Shown piece after piece: positions 35,767 through 45,539 of a stretch of DNA of 64,000 bases. Numbering within the stretch: the first letter of the stretch is position 1; each line of letters starts with the position of its first letter. The notes beneath the pieces are model-generated. The model made no database searches and was not told the DNA's origin. It was given only the letters and a program-made list of their open reading frames with translations. The DNA lies in NCBI GenBank assembly GCA_023433945.1, contig JAEYTP010000091.1, positions 69,178-133,177 of the forward strand. The letters run 5' to 3'. Source of the DNA: Bacillota bacterium (lineage in GTDB: Bacteria > Bacillota > Clostridia > Acetivibrionales > DSM-1351). Made by a program: the position numbers and the translations under genes.

Positions 35767-37305
35767 ATGAGGAAATTACTTAAGCTGGTCGTAGTTGTTT
35801 TATTAGTTTTGTCATTATCCATAAGCAGTATTACTCCAGTGTTAGCAAAAACTCCATATAGCCAACTTCCTGAAATGTATTGGGATGCTCAATTATTATC
35901 AGGACAACCCAGGTTAGATATGTTTGAGAAAATGGTACAACAGTATCCCGCTATCTTAGAGGGTTATCTAGGTAAAGCTAATACTTTATTTGGCATGCAA
36001 AGGTATGAAGAGTCAATTGAAGTGTATAAAAAAGCTATAGAAATAGATGCTAGCGCTATAGAAGCATATTCAGAGATGGCAATTTGCTATAATCGTTTAC
36101 AGAAGTTTGAAGATGCAATAGAAATAAGTGACAAAGCCATTGCTGCTTTTCCTGACGAATACATAGTATACGTCAGGAAAGCTGAGAGCCTTTCAAGATT
36201 AAATAAAAAAGAAGAAGAAGTAGAGTGCTACAAATTAGCAATAGAAAAACTCCCTAAAAACGAGGGCGGAGTGGAGCCGATATTTAATAATATTGGAGTA
36301 GCCTTTATTACGTTACAAAGATATACATTAGCTTTAGAGTATTTTCAAAAGGGTGCGGATTACATAAAGCAAAATGCGAAAAGTGATTTATCCTGGTATA
36401 ACAACATGTTGAAAAATATGGCATATATATATGATGGGAATCTTAAGGAGTATCAGAAAGCAGGAGACCTATTTGATATATGTATTAAGAATAACCCGAA
36501 AGATCATAATGCATTAATTGGCAGGGCGATGGCACTTTGTCACTTAAAGCAGTATGACCTTGCAATTGAAGATGCTAATAAAGCAATTAGTCTTTCTCCC
36601 GATACTGCATACTATTATTTAAATAGGGCATTAATATTTGAATATGCAAACGACTACAAAAATATGATTGCTGACCTAAATAAGTATATTAGCTTTCCTA
36701 TGCAAGCATATGATAAACAAATGCAGCTTCTGAGAATAGTTGAAGCATATAAAAATTTAAACGACTTTGAATCTGCCTTAAAAACGTATGATATAGTTCT
36801 ATCATATAAAACATATATCACTACTGATATACTTAAATCAAAATTTAAGCTGCTTATTAGTATGAAAAAATATTCGGATGCATTGCTTTGTATCAATAGT
36901 GTCATTTCTCAGGAATCCAATGAAATAAGTAATTATGAAAGCAAAATAGATACTCTTTATTTATTAAAACAGAATAAAGATACAATACCTGTATATAACC
37001 AGATACTTAAGCTAGACCCCAAGAACAAAAAGGCCTTAAACGGGTTAGGTGTGGAGTATTTAAGTAAGAAAAATATTAAAGAGGCTCTCGCTATATACCA
37101 GCGTTTACTTGCTCTAAATAGTAAAGATGCTGACGTAAATTATAGAATAGCTAAGTGCTATGTGCTTCTTAAGAATAACTCTAAAAGCTTAGAGTATATA
37201 GTGAAGACTATAAAGCTAGATAAAAAATATATAGATATTATAAAAAAAGATAAGGACTTCACAGTACTAAATAAAAACAAACAATTTATTAACTTGTTAA
37301 AATAA
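35767..37305 (+). CDS. Exported TPR-repeat protein
   Basis: The protein of 512 residues begins with a signal peptide (MRKLLKLVVVVLLVLSLSIS to about PVLA). It then carries around ten tetratricopeptide repeats, such as RYEESIEVYKKAIEIDAS and QYDLAIEDANKAISLSPD. TPR arrays mediate protein binding, so it is probably an extracytoplasmic scaffold. The ATG at 35767 has GGGAGTGTTGAG before it; the upstream in-frame ATG at 35746 has none. It is a single gene with its own promoter and terminator. Confidence 0.85.
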   Translation: MRKLLKLVVVVLLVLSLSISSITPVLAKTPYSQLPEMYWDAQLLSGQPRLDMFEKMVQQYPAILEGYLGKANTLFGMQRYEESIEVYKKAIEIDASAIEAYSEMAICYNRLQKFEDAIEISDKAIAAFPDEYIVYVRKAESLSRLNKKEEEVECYKLAIEKLPKNEGGVEPIFNNIGVAFITLQRYTLALEYFQKGADYIKQNAKSDLSWYNNMLKNMAYIYDGNLKEYQKAGDLFDICIKNNPKDHNALIGRAMALCHLKQYDLAIEDANKAISLSPDTAYYYLNRALIFEYANDYKNMIADLNKYISFPMQAYDKQMQLLRIVEAYKNLNDFESALKTYDIVLSYKTYITTDILKSKFKLLISMKKYSDALLCINSVISQESNEISNYESKIDTLYLLKQNKDTIPVYNQILKLDPKNKKALNGLGVEYLSKKNIKEALAIYQRLLALNSKDADVNYRIAKCYVLLKNNSKSLEYIVKTIKLDKKYIDIIKKDKDFTVLNKNKQFINLLK

Positions 37306-37319
37306 TTACTTATAACGTT

Positions 37320-37354
37320 AAATCCCAAATCTAGCGATGGATTTGGGATTTTTT
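37320..37354 (+). terminator. Terminator after the TPR gene
   Basis: AAATCCCAAATC pairs with GATTTGGGATTT and runs into T residues. Confidence 0.85.
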
Positions 37355-37602
37355 ATGCTTTTTATTTAGAAACATTTATTTACAAAACAGTATAAAAGGT
37401 ATAAAATAAATATAAAACCAACAAAACAAACACAAAACAACATAAATGTGTATAATCACATACTTATAGAGTCACAAATACATACAACCATAAAAATATA
37501 GAATCACAAAACATATAGCCCACAAATACAAATTAATATACATAGTGTTCTAATCTTAAGTTAGCAAAATCTTTAATTAATTACATAGAAAGAGGTAGCC
37601 AA
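37355..37602. other. AT-rich region upstream of the fucose genes
   Basis: The stretch is rich in A-C-A-A-A motifs with loosely repeated CACAAATACATACAA-type segments, and TATAAT occurs at about 37450. It must contain the promoter of fucA, but no operator is evident. Confidence 0.35.
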
Positions 37603-38286
37603 ATGAATATTGATAGTCAAATAAAGAATGAAGTCTGTGAGATTGGCAGAAGGATATATTCCAACGGTTTTGTTGCTGCAAACGATGGCAATATTACTGT
37701 CAAGGTTGCAGATGATGAGATTTGGGCAACACCCACCGGGGTAAGTAAGGGTTACATGACTCCCGACATGCTAATAAAGGTAAATTCTGAAGGAGCTATA
37801 TTAGAAGGAACATGGAAGCCATCGTCCGAACTAAGGATGCATTTGCGTGTTTACAAGGAGAGACCTGACGTAAGAGCAGTGGTACATGCGCATCCACCAA
37901 CGGCCACGGGGTTTGCCATAGCCGGTATACCACTCGATAAGTACACTATGCCTGAGGCAATACTGTCACTTGGAAATGTTCCGCTTACTCCATATGGAAC
38001 ACCATCAACAGATGAGATTCCAGATGCAGTCAGCAAATACTTGCAGAATCATGATGCGTTCTTACTTGCAAATCATGGGGCACTTACAGTTGGTTGTGAC
38101 CTTATGACAGCATATTTCAAGATGGAAACAATGGAGTTTTATGCCAAGATTAGTCTAGTTGCTAGATTGCTTGGTGGTGAGAAGGAGCTCAACAATCAGC
38201 AGGTCGAGAAGCTTATGGATATTAGACAAAACTACAACTTAACAGGAAGACATCCCGGGTATACACGTAAATCAGCTGACCTATGA
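37603..38286 (+). CDS. fucA: L-fuculose-phosphate aldolase
   Basis: This 227-residue class II aldolase cleaves L-fuculose-1-phosphate to dihydroxyacetone phosphate and L-lactaldehyde. The zinc-binding HAHPP motif, the catalytic glutamate in KPSSELRMH and the third histidine in LLANHGALTVG are present. It opens the fucose cluster with a DeoR regulator, an isomerase and a sugar kinase. The ribosome binding site is AAAGAGGTAGCC. A 21-bp tandem array begins in its last codons. Rhamnulose-1-phosphate aldolase is the main alternative, but the isomerase next door is of the fucose type. Confidence 0.88.
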   Translation: MNIDSQIKNEVCEIGRRIYSNGFVAANDGNITVKVADDEIWATPTGVSKGYMTPDMLIKVNSEGAILEGTWKPSSELRMHLRVYKERPDVRAVVHAHPPTATGFAIAGIPLDKYTMPEAILSLGNVPLTPYGTPSTDEIPDAVSKYLQNHDAFLLANHGALTVGCDLMTAYFKMETMEFYAKISLVARLLGGEKELNNQQVEKLMDIRQNYNLTGRHPGYTRKSADL

Positions 38287-38406
38287 TATAAACTGGCTGA
38301 ACTGTGATATAAATTGGTTGAACTATGATATAAATTAGCTGAACTATGATGTAAGTCAACTGACCTATAATGTAAATCAGCCGAACTATGATGTAAGTCT
38401 GCTGAC
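38276..38406. repeat. 21-bp tandem repeat array starting inside the fucA 3' end
   Basis: Six 21-bp units close to CTGAACTATGATATAAATTG follow one another, starting in the last codons of fucA (A-D-L-stop). The preceding coding bases GTAAATCAG already match the end of the unit. The 21-bp length keeps the same frame, so each copy repeats the stop codon. Confidence 0.9.
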
Positions 38407-38452
38407 TAATACTAGGCTATCTTTCTGAAATCAAAAAACGTTGGAGGGAATA

Positions 38453-39223
38453 ATGCTTGCTATTGAAAGAAGAAAGAAGATAACTCAAATTATTAATGAA
38501 AATAAAAGCATATTGGTTACAGAGCTAAGCAAGCTCTTTGAAGTGACTGAGGAAACTATTCGTAGAGACCTTGAAAAGCTTGAGAAACAAGGGATACTTG
38601 TAAGGACTTATGGGGGAGCAACCTTGGTTGAAGAAATAGCAGGTGAAGTTCCTGCCGAGCAGCGACAAGTCATTAACTCAGAGGGCAAGGACATAATAGC
38701 CTTGGAGGCCTCAAAGCTGATAAAGGACGGGGAAACAATATTTCTGGATGCAAGTACTACTGCATACTTCATGGCCAAGTATATTAAAAGTCTTAAAAAT
38801 ATCACTGTTATCACCAATTCAAACAAAGTGGTAATTGAGCTAATGGATTGTGAGAATGTCAAGGTTGTATCTACAGGGGGGACGTTTACAAAAAACAACA
38901 TGTCTTTTGTAGGGCGAGTGGCAGAAAATACAATCAAAAACAACTACTTTGCATCTAAGGCATTCATTTCCTGTCAGGGAGTGACTCTCAAAAGGGGATT
39001 CACTGACCAGAACGAGCACGAGACAGAAATAAAAAAGGCGATGATTAAGTGCTCTGACTATGTAATAGTATTATGCGATCATAGTAAGCTTGGAAAGCTA
39101 AGCTGTTGCAAAGTGGCTGAACTCAGCGAAGCGGACTGCTTTATTACCGATGAAAAGCTTGATGATGAATGGAATGAGGCATTTATGCAGCAGGATATAG
39201 AGGTTATAGTAGCAGTGAAGTAG
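38453..39223 (+). CDS. DeoR-family repressor of fucose genes
   Basis: The protein of 256 residues has the DeoR helix-turn-helix (ERRKKITQIINENKSILV, then LFEVTEETIRRDLEKLEKQG). The C-terminal sugar-phosphate-binding domain shows DASTTAYFMAKYI and ITNSNKVV. It probably responds to a fucose-pathway phosphate intermediate. I use the ATG at 38453 behind TTGGAGGGAATA; the frame starts four codons earlier at a position inside that site. It lies between fucA and fucI, all on the plus strand. Confidence 0.87.
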   Translation: MLAIERRKKITQIINENKSILVTELSKLFEVTEETIRRDLEKLEKQGILVRTYGGATLVEEIAGEVPAEQRQVINSEGKDIIALEASKLIKDGETIFLDASTTAYFMAKYIKSLKNITVITNSNKVVIELMDCENVKVVSTGGTFTKNNMSFVGRVAENTIKNNYFASKAFISCQGVTLKRGFTDQNEHETEIKKAMIKCSDYVIVLCDHSKLGKLSCCKVAELSEADCFITDEKLDDEWNEAFMQQDIEVIVAVK

Positions 39224-39313
39224 CAAGGTCAGAGATAAAGGGTATTACAATGAAACACTTATATTTGTGTAAAGTGAGTTATGAAAAAGCAGTAAGTATG
39301 AGGGGGTAAAGAT

Positions 39314-41080
39314 ATGTGCGCATATCCGAAGGTGGGAATCAGGCCAACGATTGATGGCAGAAGAGGTGGAGTTAGAGAATCCTTAGAAGAACAGACCATG
39401 AATATGGCAAAGACAGCAGCAAAGCTTATTTCAGAAAATCTTAAGTATTCAGATGGTACAGCTGTTGAATGTATTATAGCGGACAGCTGTATAGGTGGGG
39501 TTGCCGAGGCGGCAAAGTGCGCCGAAAAATTTGCTAGAGAAGGGGTTGGCGTTTCACTTACAGTAACACCATGCTGGTGCTATGGGTCAGAGACTATGGA
39601 TATGGACCCGTATATTCCAAAGGCAGTGTGGGGTTTCAATGGTACAGAAAGACCTGGAGCTGTATATTTGGCGGCTGTTTTGGCAGGACATAATCAAAAG
39701 GGTTTGCCCGCTTTCGGAATATATGGAAGAGATGTTCAAGATTCAGGAGATACAACAGTTCCAAAGGATGTTGAGGAAAAAATACTACTATTTGTAAAGG
39801 CTGCAATTGCTGCGGCTACCATGAAGGGGAAATCATATCTTTCAATGGGTTCTGTTTCTATGGGAATTGCTGGTTCAATAGTGAATGACCAGTTTTTCCA
39901 GGATTACTTGGGTATGAGAAATGAATATATTGATATGTCCGAGTTTACAAGAAGAATTGATGAAGAGATATATGACAAAGAAGAATTCAATAAGGCACTT
40001 GCATGGGTTAAGCAAAACTGCAAGGAAGGGCCCGACCTGAATCCAGTAGAAGTTCAGCAGAATAGAGAGACAAAGGATAAGAACTGGGAAACAGTGGTCA
40101 AGATGGCTATAATAGCTAGAGACCTAATGATAGGAAATCTTAAGCTAAAGGAATTGGGCTTTGGAGAAGAGGCGTTCGGACATAATGCTATAGCAGCTGG
40201 CTTCCAAGGACAGAGGCAATGGACAGATCATTTTCCAAATGGAGATTTTATGGAGGCAATACTAAATTCCTCCTTTGACTGGAATGGGCTTAGAGAGGCA
40301 TTTGTTGTAGCGACCGAAAACGATAGCTTAAACGGTGCTGCCATGCTGTTTGGCAAGCTTTTGACAAATACGGCACAGGTTTTTGCAGATGTGAGAACCT
40401 ATTGGAGTCCTGAAGCAGTGAAGAGGGTTACTGGCAAAGAGCTAAGCGGAAGAGCTGCCAACGGTCTCATTCACCTTATAAATTCAGGCTCGGCTGCACT
40501 TGATGGAACAGGACAGCAGATTAAAAATGGACAGCCTGCAATGAAGCCGTTTTGGGAGATTACCGAGGAGGAAGCAAACAAGTGCTTAGAGGCAACAACC
40601 TGGTACCCTGCTAATGTTGGATATTTCAGAGGTGGCGGGTACTCTTCCAACTTTACTACAAAAGATGGAATGCCAATAACAATGTCGAGAATTAACATAA
40701 TTAAGGGCTTGGGGCCTGTACTGCAAATAGCAGAAGGCTACACTGTAGAGTTGCCGGAGGATATACATGATATTCTCAACAAGAGAACTGATTTTACCTG
40801 GCCAACAACATGGTTTGCACCAAATATCACAGGTAAGGGTGCCTTCAAGGACGTTTACTCTGTAATGGCAAATTGGGGAGCAAACCACGGCGCCTTCAGT
40901 TATGGGCATATTGGAGCAGAGCTTATCACTCTGGCATCTATTCTTCGTATTCCTGTTTGTATGCACAATGTAAGTGAGGGAAAAATCTTCAGGCCAAGTG
41001 CATGGAGTGCTTTTGGCATGGATACAGAAGGCGCAGACTACAGGGCATGTGCCAACTACGGACCATTATACGGAAAATAG
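39314..41080 (+). CDS. fucI: L-fucose isomerase
   Basis: This 588-residue enzyme converts L-fucose to L-fuculose, using manganese. The start [20 protein letters not shown], the segment [16 protein letters not shown] and the C-terminal [15 protein letters not shown] match the family, and the length is typical (~590). It is preceded by GAGGGGGTAAAGAT at the ribosome binding position. It supplies fuculose to the kinase encoded next. D-arabinose can be a second substrate of this family. Confidence 0.93.
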   Translation: MCAYPKVGIRPTIDGRRGGVRESLEEQTMNMAKTAAKLISENLKYSDGTAVECIIADSCIGGVAEAAKCAEKFAREGVGVSLTVTPCWCYGSETMDMDPYIPKAVWGFNGTERPGAVYLAAVLAGHNQKGLPAFGIYGRDVQDSGDTTVPKDVEEKILLFVKAAIAAATMKGKSYLSMGSVSMGIAGSIVNDQFFQDYLGMRNEYIDMSEFTRRIDEEIYDKEEFNKALAWVKQNCKEGPDLNPVEVQQNRETKDKNWETVVKMAIIARDLMIGNLKLKELGFGEEAFGHNAIAAGFQGQRQWTDHFPNGDFMEAILNSSFDWNGLREAFVVATENDSLNGAAMLFGKLLTNTAQVFADVRTYWSPEAVKRVTGKELSGRAANGLIHLINSGSAALDGTGQQIKNGQPAMKPFWEITEEEANKCLEATTWYPANVGYFRGGGYSSNFTTKDGMPITMSRINIIKGLGPVLQIAEGYTVELPEDIHDILNKRTDFTWPTTWFAPNITGKGAFKDVYSVMANWGANHGAFSYGHIGAELITLASILRIPVCMHNVSEGKIFRPSAWSAFGMDTEGADYRACANYGPLYGK

Positions 41081-41163
41081 CAATAATAACCGTGCAAATA
41101 AAAAATTGATGAGGCAATATAATTTACCTGGCGTATCTCATTTTCTCTCATCCAGCGAGCAAG

Positions 41164-41278
41164 AAATATTGTGAGTTATGGTTAGTCTTAAGAATATTGT
41201 GTGTTATGGTTAATCTTAAGAAACATTGTGAGTTATGGTTAATCTTAAGAAACATTGTGAGTTATGTTTAGTCTCAGG
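41164..41278. repeat. 29-bp tandem array upstream of the kinase gene
   Basis: Four units of 28-29 bp close to AAACATTGTGAGTTATGGTT run from 41164 to 41278. The last unit ends in CTCAGG, which is the start of the AGGAAAGGTG ribosome binding region of the next gene. Unlike the arrays at stop codons, this one abuts a gene's 5' end. Confidence 0.9.
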
Positions 41279-41296
41279 AAAGGTGCAGTGGAATTA

Positions 41297-42772
41297 ATGA
41301 GCAAAAACAAGAGAATATTGGCATTTGATTTTGGTGCATCTAGTGGCAGAGCAATAATTGGTACATACGATGGAGAAACTATAAAGCTTGACGAGATACA
41401 TAGGTTTTCAAACGACCCTGTAAGCTTCAATGGAACACTTTATTGGGACGTGTTGAGGCTCTTTCATGAGATTAAGCAAGGTATACTTAAGGCCAAAATC
41501 CTAGGCAGCATTGATAGTATAGCAATGGACACCTGGGGTGTTGATTTTGGCTTGTTGGATGAGGATGGCAATCTCTTGGAGAATCCTGTTCACTACCGGG
41601 ATACAAGAACATCAGGGATGATTGATGCCTGTAATAATCTTATTTCGAAACAGACCATGTATGAATTAACAGGACTACAGTTTATGGAGCTAAATACGGT
41701 ATTCCAGCTGCTGTACCTCGTCAGAAATAAGCCCAAATTACTAGATAGGGCAAAGACGCTGTTACTAATGCCAGACCTATTTAACTATATGTTAACAGGA
41801 GTAAAAAGCACAGAGTTATCTATTGCTTCTTCGACCCAGCTGCTAGATGCTAAAGGTAAGCAATGGTCTTGTGATATTTTAGAGAGATTATCAATACCTA
41901 AAAGGTTATTCACTGAAATAGTCAAGAGTGGTACGTCAGTAGGGCAGTTGTCCGATGATATATGTAGTGAGCTAGGGGTGCAAAAGGTAAATGTAATTTC
42001 CGTTTGTTCTCACGATACTCAGAGTGCAATAGCAGCAATACCCGCACAGGAGAAGGACTTTGTGTTTATCAGTTGTGGAACATGGTCTATATTAGGCACC
42101 GAGTTGGATTCTCCTATTATTAATGAGACCTCACAAGAGTATAATATGACTAATGAGAGCGGATACAATAATACCACAACATTCATGAAAAATATAATTG
42201 GGCTTTGGCTAATTCAAGAAAGCAGGAGACAGTGGAATAGAGAAGGAAAAGACTATAGCTTTTCACAATTGGAGCAAATGGCTCTCGAAGCAGAGCCATT
42301 TACCTGCTTTATTGATCCTGACTCCCCTGAATTTGGTGCTCCCGGAAATATTCCACAGAGGATACAGCAGTACTGTCAGAGAACGGGCCAAAGGGTTCCG
42401 GGAACAGTAGGTGAGATAGTTAGATGTATAAATGAAAGTCTAGCTATGAAATATCGTTATACTTTTGAACAGCTCAAACAATGCACCAATAGGAATTATT
42501 CCACAATGCATATGGTAGGCGGGGGATCACAGAGTATGCTTCTATGTCAGATGACAGCGAATGCATGTGCCCTTAAGGTAATAGCTGGTCCCGTTGAGGC
42601 AACAGTGCTTGGAAACATAGCAGTTCAGCTTGTTTCTCAAGGCGAAATAGAAAGCCTTACAAAAGCAAGGCAAATCGTGGCTAGCTCTGAGAAAGTGATT
42701 GAATATAAGCCTCAAGATATAGCTGTCTGGGATAAGCAGTATGAAGTTTTCAGCGAATTGTTAAAGTATTAG
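41297..42772 (+). CDS. RhaB-type sugar kinase, probable L-fuculokinase
   Basis: This FGGY kinase of ~492 residues begins RILAFDFGASSGRAIIGTYD. DTWGVDFGLLD, GTWSILGTELD and MVGGGSQSMLLCQ follow. The sequence fits the rhamnulokinase branch, yet it sits directly after fucA and fucI, so it should phosphorylate L-fuculose. The start is uncertain: ATG at 41297, or GTG at 41288 that is closer to AGGAAAGGTG. The preceding 29-bp array overlaps that site. A cross-specific rhamnulose/fuculose kinase is possible. Confidence 0.82.
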   Translation: MSKNKRILAFDFGASSGRAIIGTYDGETIKLDEIHRFSNDPVSFNGTLYWDVLRLFHEIKQGILKAKILGSIDSIAMDTWGVDFGLLDEDGNLLENPVHYRDTRTSGMIDACNNLISKQTMYELTGLQFMELNTVFQLLYLVRNKPKLLDRAKTLLLMPDLFNYMLTGVKSTELSIASSTQLLDAKGKQWSCDILERLSIPKRLFTEIVKSGTSVGQLSDDICSELGVQKVNVISVCSHDTQSAIAAIPAQEKDFVFISCGTWSILGTELDSPIINETSQEYNMTNESGYNNTTTFMKNIIGLWLIQESRRQWNREGKDYSFSQLEQMALEAEPFTCFIDPDSPEFGAPGNIPQRIQQYCQRTGQRVPGTVGEIVRCINESLAMKYRYTFEQLKQCTNRNYSTMHMVGGGSQSMLLCQMTANACALKVIAGPVEATVLGNIAVQLVSQGEIESLTKARQIVASSEKVIEYKPQDIAVWDKQYEVFSELLKY

Positions 42773-42884
42773 TGCTTAAAGTTTCCAAAATAGTAACCTT
42801 TGCTACTTCAAAAACAATGAAAAATTCAAAAAAATAAAGAAATTTCAAGAATTAGTGAGATAAGTTAATTTATTTTCAAACAAA

Positions 42885-42938
42885 GGTCAAAGATGGTCAA
42901 AGTCAGAGATTGATTAATAAAGGAAAACATTGTATAAA
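42885..42938 (+). promoter_or_regulatory. CtsR box and promoter of hsp20
   Basis: The heptad direct repeat GGTCAAA-GAT-GGTCAAA at 42885-42901 matches the CtsR operator consensus with its 3-bp spacer. It lies just before a promoter with TTGATT (42910-42915), a 17-bp spacer and TATAAA (42933-42938). CtsR repression with release on heat stress fits the small heat shock gene downstream. Confidence 0.85.
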
Positions 42939-42992
42939 TATAATTGTAAACAACATATTAATATAGATAATAACATTTAGGAGGTGTTGGTT

Positions 42993-43451
42993 ATGTCAGG
43001 TTTAATACCATGGAAAAATAGTGGAGTACAAAAGAGAAATGATAGTCTGTTAAACTTTTTTGATATGGACAGGGTTTTTGACAACTTCTTCAATGACTCA
43101 GTTTTTCCTTCACACTTCAACAATAGCGGTCATATGAAAGTAGATATCAGTGAAAATGAGAAGGAATATATACTGGAGGCGGAACTGCCAGGTATCAAAA
43201 AGGATGAAATTAATCTAGAGGTTAATGATGACAGACTGACAATCGCCGTAAGCAGGGATGAAAAGACAGAAGAGAAGAAGGACAATTATCTTAGAAGAGA
43301 GAGAAGAACAAGCTCAATGATTAGATCATTCTCTCTAGAAAATGTAGCAAGTGATAAAATTACTGCAAAACATGAAAACGGCATTCTTACCCTTGTACTT
43401 CCAAAGAAGGAACAGGTTGTAGTTAAGGGAAGAAAAATTGACATAATGTAG
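42993..43451 (+). CDS. Small heat shock protein Hsp20
   Basis: The protein of 152 residues is an alpha-crystallin chaperone. It has KVDISENEKEYILEAELPGI at the start of the domain and HENGILTLVLPKKE at its end. It holds unfolding proteins in an ATP-independent way. The ATG at 42993 has AGGAGGTGTTGGTT before it; a GTG nine bases earlier is within that site. It is a single gene under a CtsR box and ends in a strong terminator. Confidence 0.93.
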   Translation: MSGLIPWKNSGVQKRNDSLLNFFDMDRVFDNFFNDSVFPSHFNNSGHMKVDISENEKEYILEAELPGIKKDEINLEVNDDRLTIAVSRDEKTEEKKDNYLRRERRTSSMIRSFSLENVASDKITAKHENGILTLVLPKKEQVVVKGRKIDIM

Positions 43452-43491
43452 TTATGCGCTTAAATCACCACAAATTACCCCTTTACCTAAG

Positions 43492-43532
43492 ATACACAGG
43501 CCCCATCAAATTTGGTGGGGCCTGTGTATTTA
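43492..43532. terminator. Bidirectional terminator between hsp20 and gntR
   Basis: The stem ATACACAGGCCCCA with its complement TGGGGCCTGTGTAT is perfect over 14 bp. A-rich and T-rich tracts on both sides suit convergent genes. Confidence 0.85.
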
Positions 43533-44207
43533 CTTAAAATAGCTACTATACTTTTTAACAACCTGTCCTTGCTTGCTCAGTCCCGCAAAGATATGCGTTT
43601 TCAGGTCAACTGCCAGCTTGAGCTTATCCTTTTGAGAAATACAATCAATAATAGACGCATGCTGCTCGTATATTGCAGAGAACATATCGGGTTCTTCCAT
43701 TGATAAAATTCTATACCTGTTGTAATGGAATTTTGTCGTACTTAAAAGTCTCCATATTTGTTTGTGATCTGAAAGGTCAAATAATGCCTTGTGAAACTCA
43801 TTGTCCAGATCAAGGAATTCGCTTATGCTTCCTCCGTTATCAACAATATCTTTTTGGAGGCGAAGATTTCTTTGGATATCCTTTGGAATTTCTCCTTTTA
43901 ATGAATCACATAGTTCTGATAATATTTGCTTCTCAAGTACATATCTCATATACACTGAGTCATTGACAAAATCCATATCTATCAAGGAGATATAAGTACC
44001 CTTTTGCGGGAAAATATCAAGTAGCCCCTCGTGCAAAAGTCTGATAAATACCTCTCTGACGGGAGTTCTACTAACTTGGAGCTCTTGTGATATTTCAGTT
44101 TCACTCACAAGCTGGCCCGGTTTATATGACATATCCAAAATCTTGCTTTTTATATCCTGATAAATACTTTCCTTTAATGATAATCTAGAGCTTGCGGTAC
44201 CGCTCAT
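43530..44207 (-). CDS. GntR/FadR-type (FCD) regulator
   Basis: The protein of 225 residues has the GntR winged helix: SIYQDIKSKILDMSYKPGQL, then EISQELQVSRTPVREVFIRL. The C-terminal FCD domain has metal-site histidines in NEFHKALFDLSDH and YEQHASIIDCI. I use the ATG at 44207, seven bases after GGGG. It precedes the KDG kinase and KDPG aldolase genes on the same strand and is probably their regulator in uronate or pectin use, sensing a pathway intermediate such as KDG. Confidence 0.85.
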   Translation of the reverse strand: MSGTASSRLSLKESIYQDIKSKILDMSYKPGQLVSETEISQELQVSRTPVREVFIRLLHEGLLDIFPQKGTYISLIDMDFVNDSVYMRYVLEKQILSELCDSLKGEIPKDIQRNLRLQKDIVDNGGSISEFLDLDNEFHKALFDLSDHKQIWRLLSTTKFHYNRYRILSMEEPDMFSAIYEQHASIIDCISQKDKLKLAVDLKTHIFAGLSKQGQVVKKYSSYFK

Positions 44208-44256
44208 ATACATACCCCTTTTTTGAACAAATAGTTTAGCAAAGCGTAGAAATATT

Positions 44257-44272
44257 TATTGTATTGACAATA
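44257..44272. promoter_or_regulatory. Possible operator upstream of gntR
   Basis: TATTGT and ACAATA form an inverted repeat separated by four bases just upstream of the GntR start. The size suits a GntR-type site, but no second copy with the same sequence was found, so this is weak. Confidence 0.25.
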
Positions 44273-44357
44273 TATATTAGCCATGACGGCAACTATGACT
44301 TAAATGACAATTATTCCAGTATATAAACAGGGAGTGCTTTATCTTAAATAGAGTCAC

Positions 44358-44436
44358 TATCTGACAACCCTTGCACCTTGTCTCTTATTTATACCTTTAT
44401 CTGACAACCCTTGCACCTTGCCCCTTAATTATGCCC
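44358..44436. repeat. Duplication of the kdgK 3' end (40-bp period)
   Basis: TATCTGACAACCCTTGCACC and following bases occur at 44358 and again at 44398, where they encode the last codons and stop of kdgK. The outer copy lies beyond the stop, so the gene's 3' tail has been tandemly duplicated once. Confidence 0.85.
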
Positions 44437-45497
44437 TCTACCTCCTTGAGACTTGCCATGGAGGTGTCCCCTGGAGTAGTCATAGCAAGTGCACCATGGG
44501 CAACACCATAGTTAACTGCTTTTTGGGCATCTCCCGTTGAAAGCAAACCATAAATTAAGCCGGATGCGAAGCTATCACCTCCTCCTACTCTATCATAAAT
44601 TTCAAGATTAGGGAATTCCAAAGAAGGGTAGATATTGTTATCCGCCCAGCAGATAGCGCTCCAATCGTTTATAGTAGCTGTTTTCACCTTTCTGAGTGTA
44701 GTGGCAACTACCTTGAGGTTAGGATATTCCTTTACTACTTTAGAAATCATTTTTTTGTAGCCGTCTATATCCAGTTCCTTCAGACTACTATCATTTCCTT
44801 CAACTTCAAAGCCAAGGCAGGCTGTAAAATCTTCTTCGTTTCCAATCATAACATCAATGTACTTTGCTATTTGCTTATTTACCTGCTGTGCTCTATCTTT
44901 TCCCCCATGATAATTCCATAATGAAGGTCTATAATTTAAATCATACGATACTAAAGTACCATACTTCTTTGCAGTCTTTACCGCCTCAATAACTACATCC
45001 GGAGTTGTGTCGGACAATGCGGCAAAGATACCGCCTGTGTGGAACCAACGTACTCCTAATTTACCAAAAATATATTCCCAATCAATATCACCGCTTTTGA
45101 GCTGTGAGACTGCTGTGTTTGCTCTATCAGAAATTCCAAGTGCTGCTCTGATACCAAAACCCCTCTCAGTAAAGTTAATTCCATTTCTAGCGGTCCTGCC
45201 TATACCGTCAAATGGCACCCATTTAATAAGAGAGGTGTCAATGCCACCTTGAAGCATGAAATCTTCGAGCAGTCTACCAACATCATTATCAACAAATGAA
45301 GTCACGGCAGCACATTTGAGTGAGAAACACTTTTTAAGTCCTCTTGCAACATTGTATTCACCGCCGCCCTCCCATGCAATGAATTGTCTGGAGTTCTTAA
45401 TTCTTCCGTCTCCTGGGTCCAGCCTAAGCATTATTTCACCTAGTGAAATGCAGTCGTATGTACATTCTGATTTATCCTTTACTTTTAAATCGAGCAT
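44397..45497 (-). CDS. kdgK: 2-keto-3-deoxygluconate kinase (PfkB family)
   Basis: The protein of 366 residues is a ribokinase-type sugar kinase. It has SLGEIMLRLDPG at the start, the glycine-rich EGGGEYNVARGL and the catalytic aspartate in DRVGGGDSFASG. KDG kinase makes KDPG, the substrate of the aldolase encoded upstream on the same strand. The start has CTAGGAGGAATATT before it. Sequence alone does not exclude another keto-sugar acid, but the pairing with the aldolase supports KDG. Confidence 0.85.
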   Translation of the reverse strand: MLDLKVKDKSECTYDCISLGEIMLRLDPGDGRIKNSRQFIAWEGGGEYNVARGLKKCFSLKCAAVTSFVDNDVGRLLEDFMLQGGIDTSLIKWVPFDGIGRTARNGINFTERGFGIRAALGISDRANTAVSQLKSGDIDWEYIFGKLGVRWFHTGGIFAALSDTTPDVVIEAVKTAKKYGTLVSYDLNYRPSLWNYHGGKDRAQQVNKQIAKYIDVMIGNEEDFTACLGFEVEGNDSSLKELDIDGYKKMISKVVKEYPNLKVVATTLRKVKTATINDWSAICWADNNIYPSLEFPNLEIYDRVGGGDSFASGLIYGLLSTGDAQKAVNYGVAHGALAMTTPGDTSMASLKEVEGIIKGQGARVVR

Positions 45498-45539
45498 AAT
45501 ATTCCTCCTAGCTTTGTGATGGTTTTGAACACTTACCCA

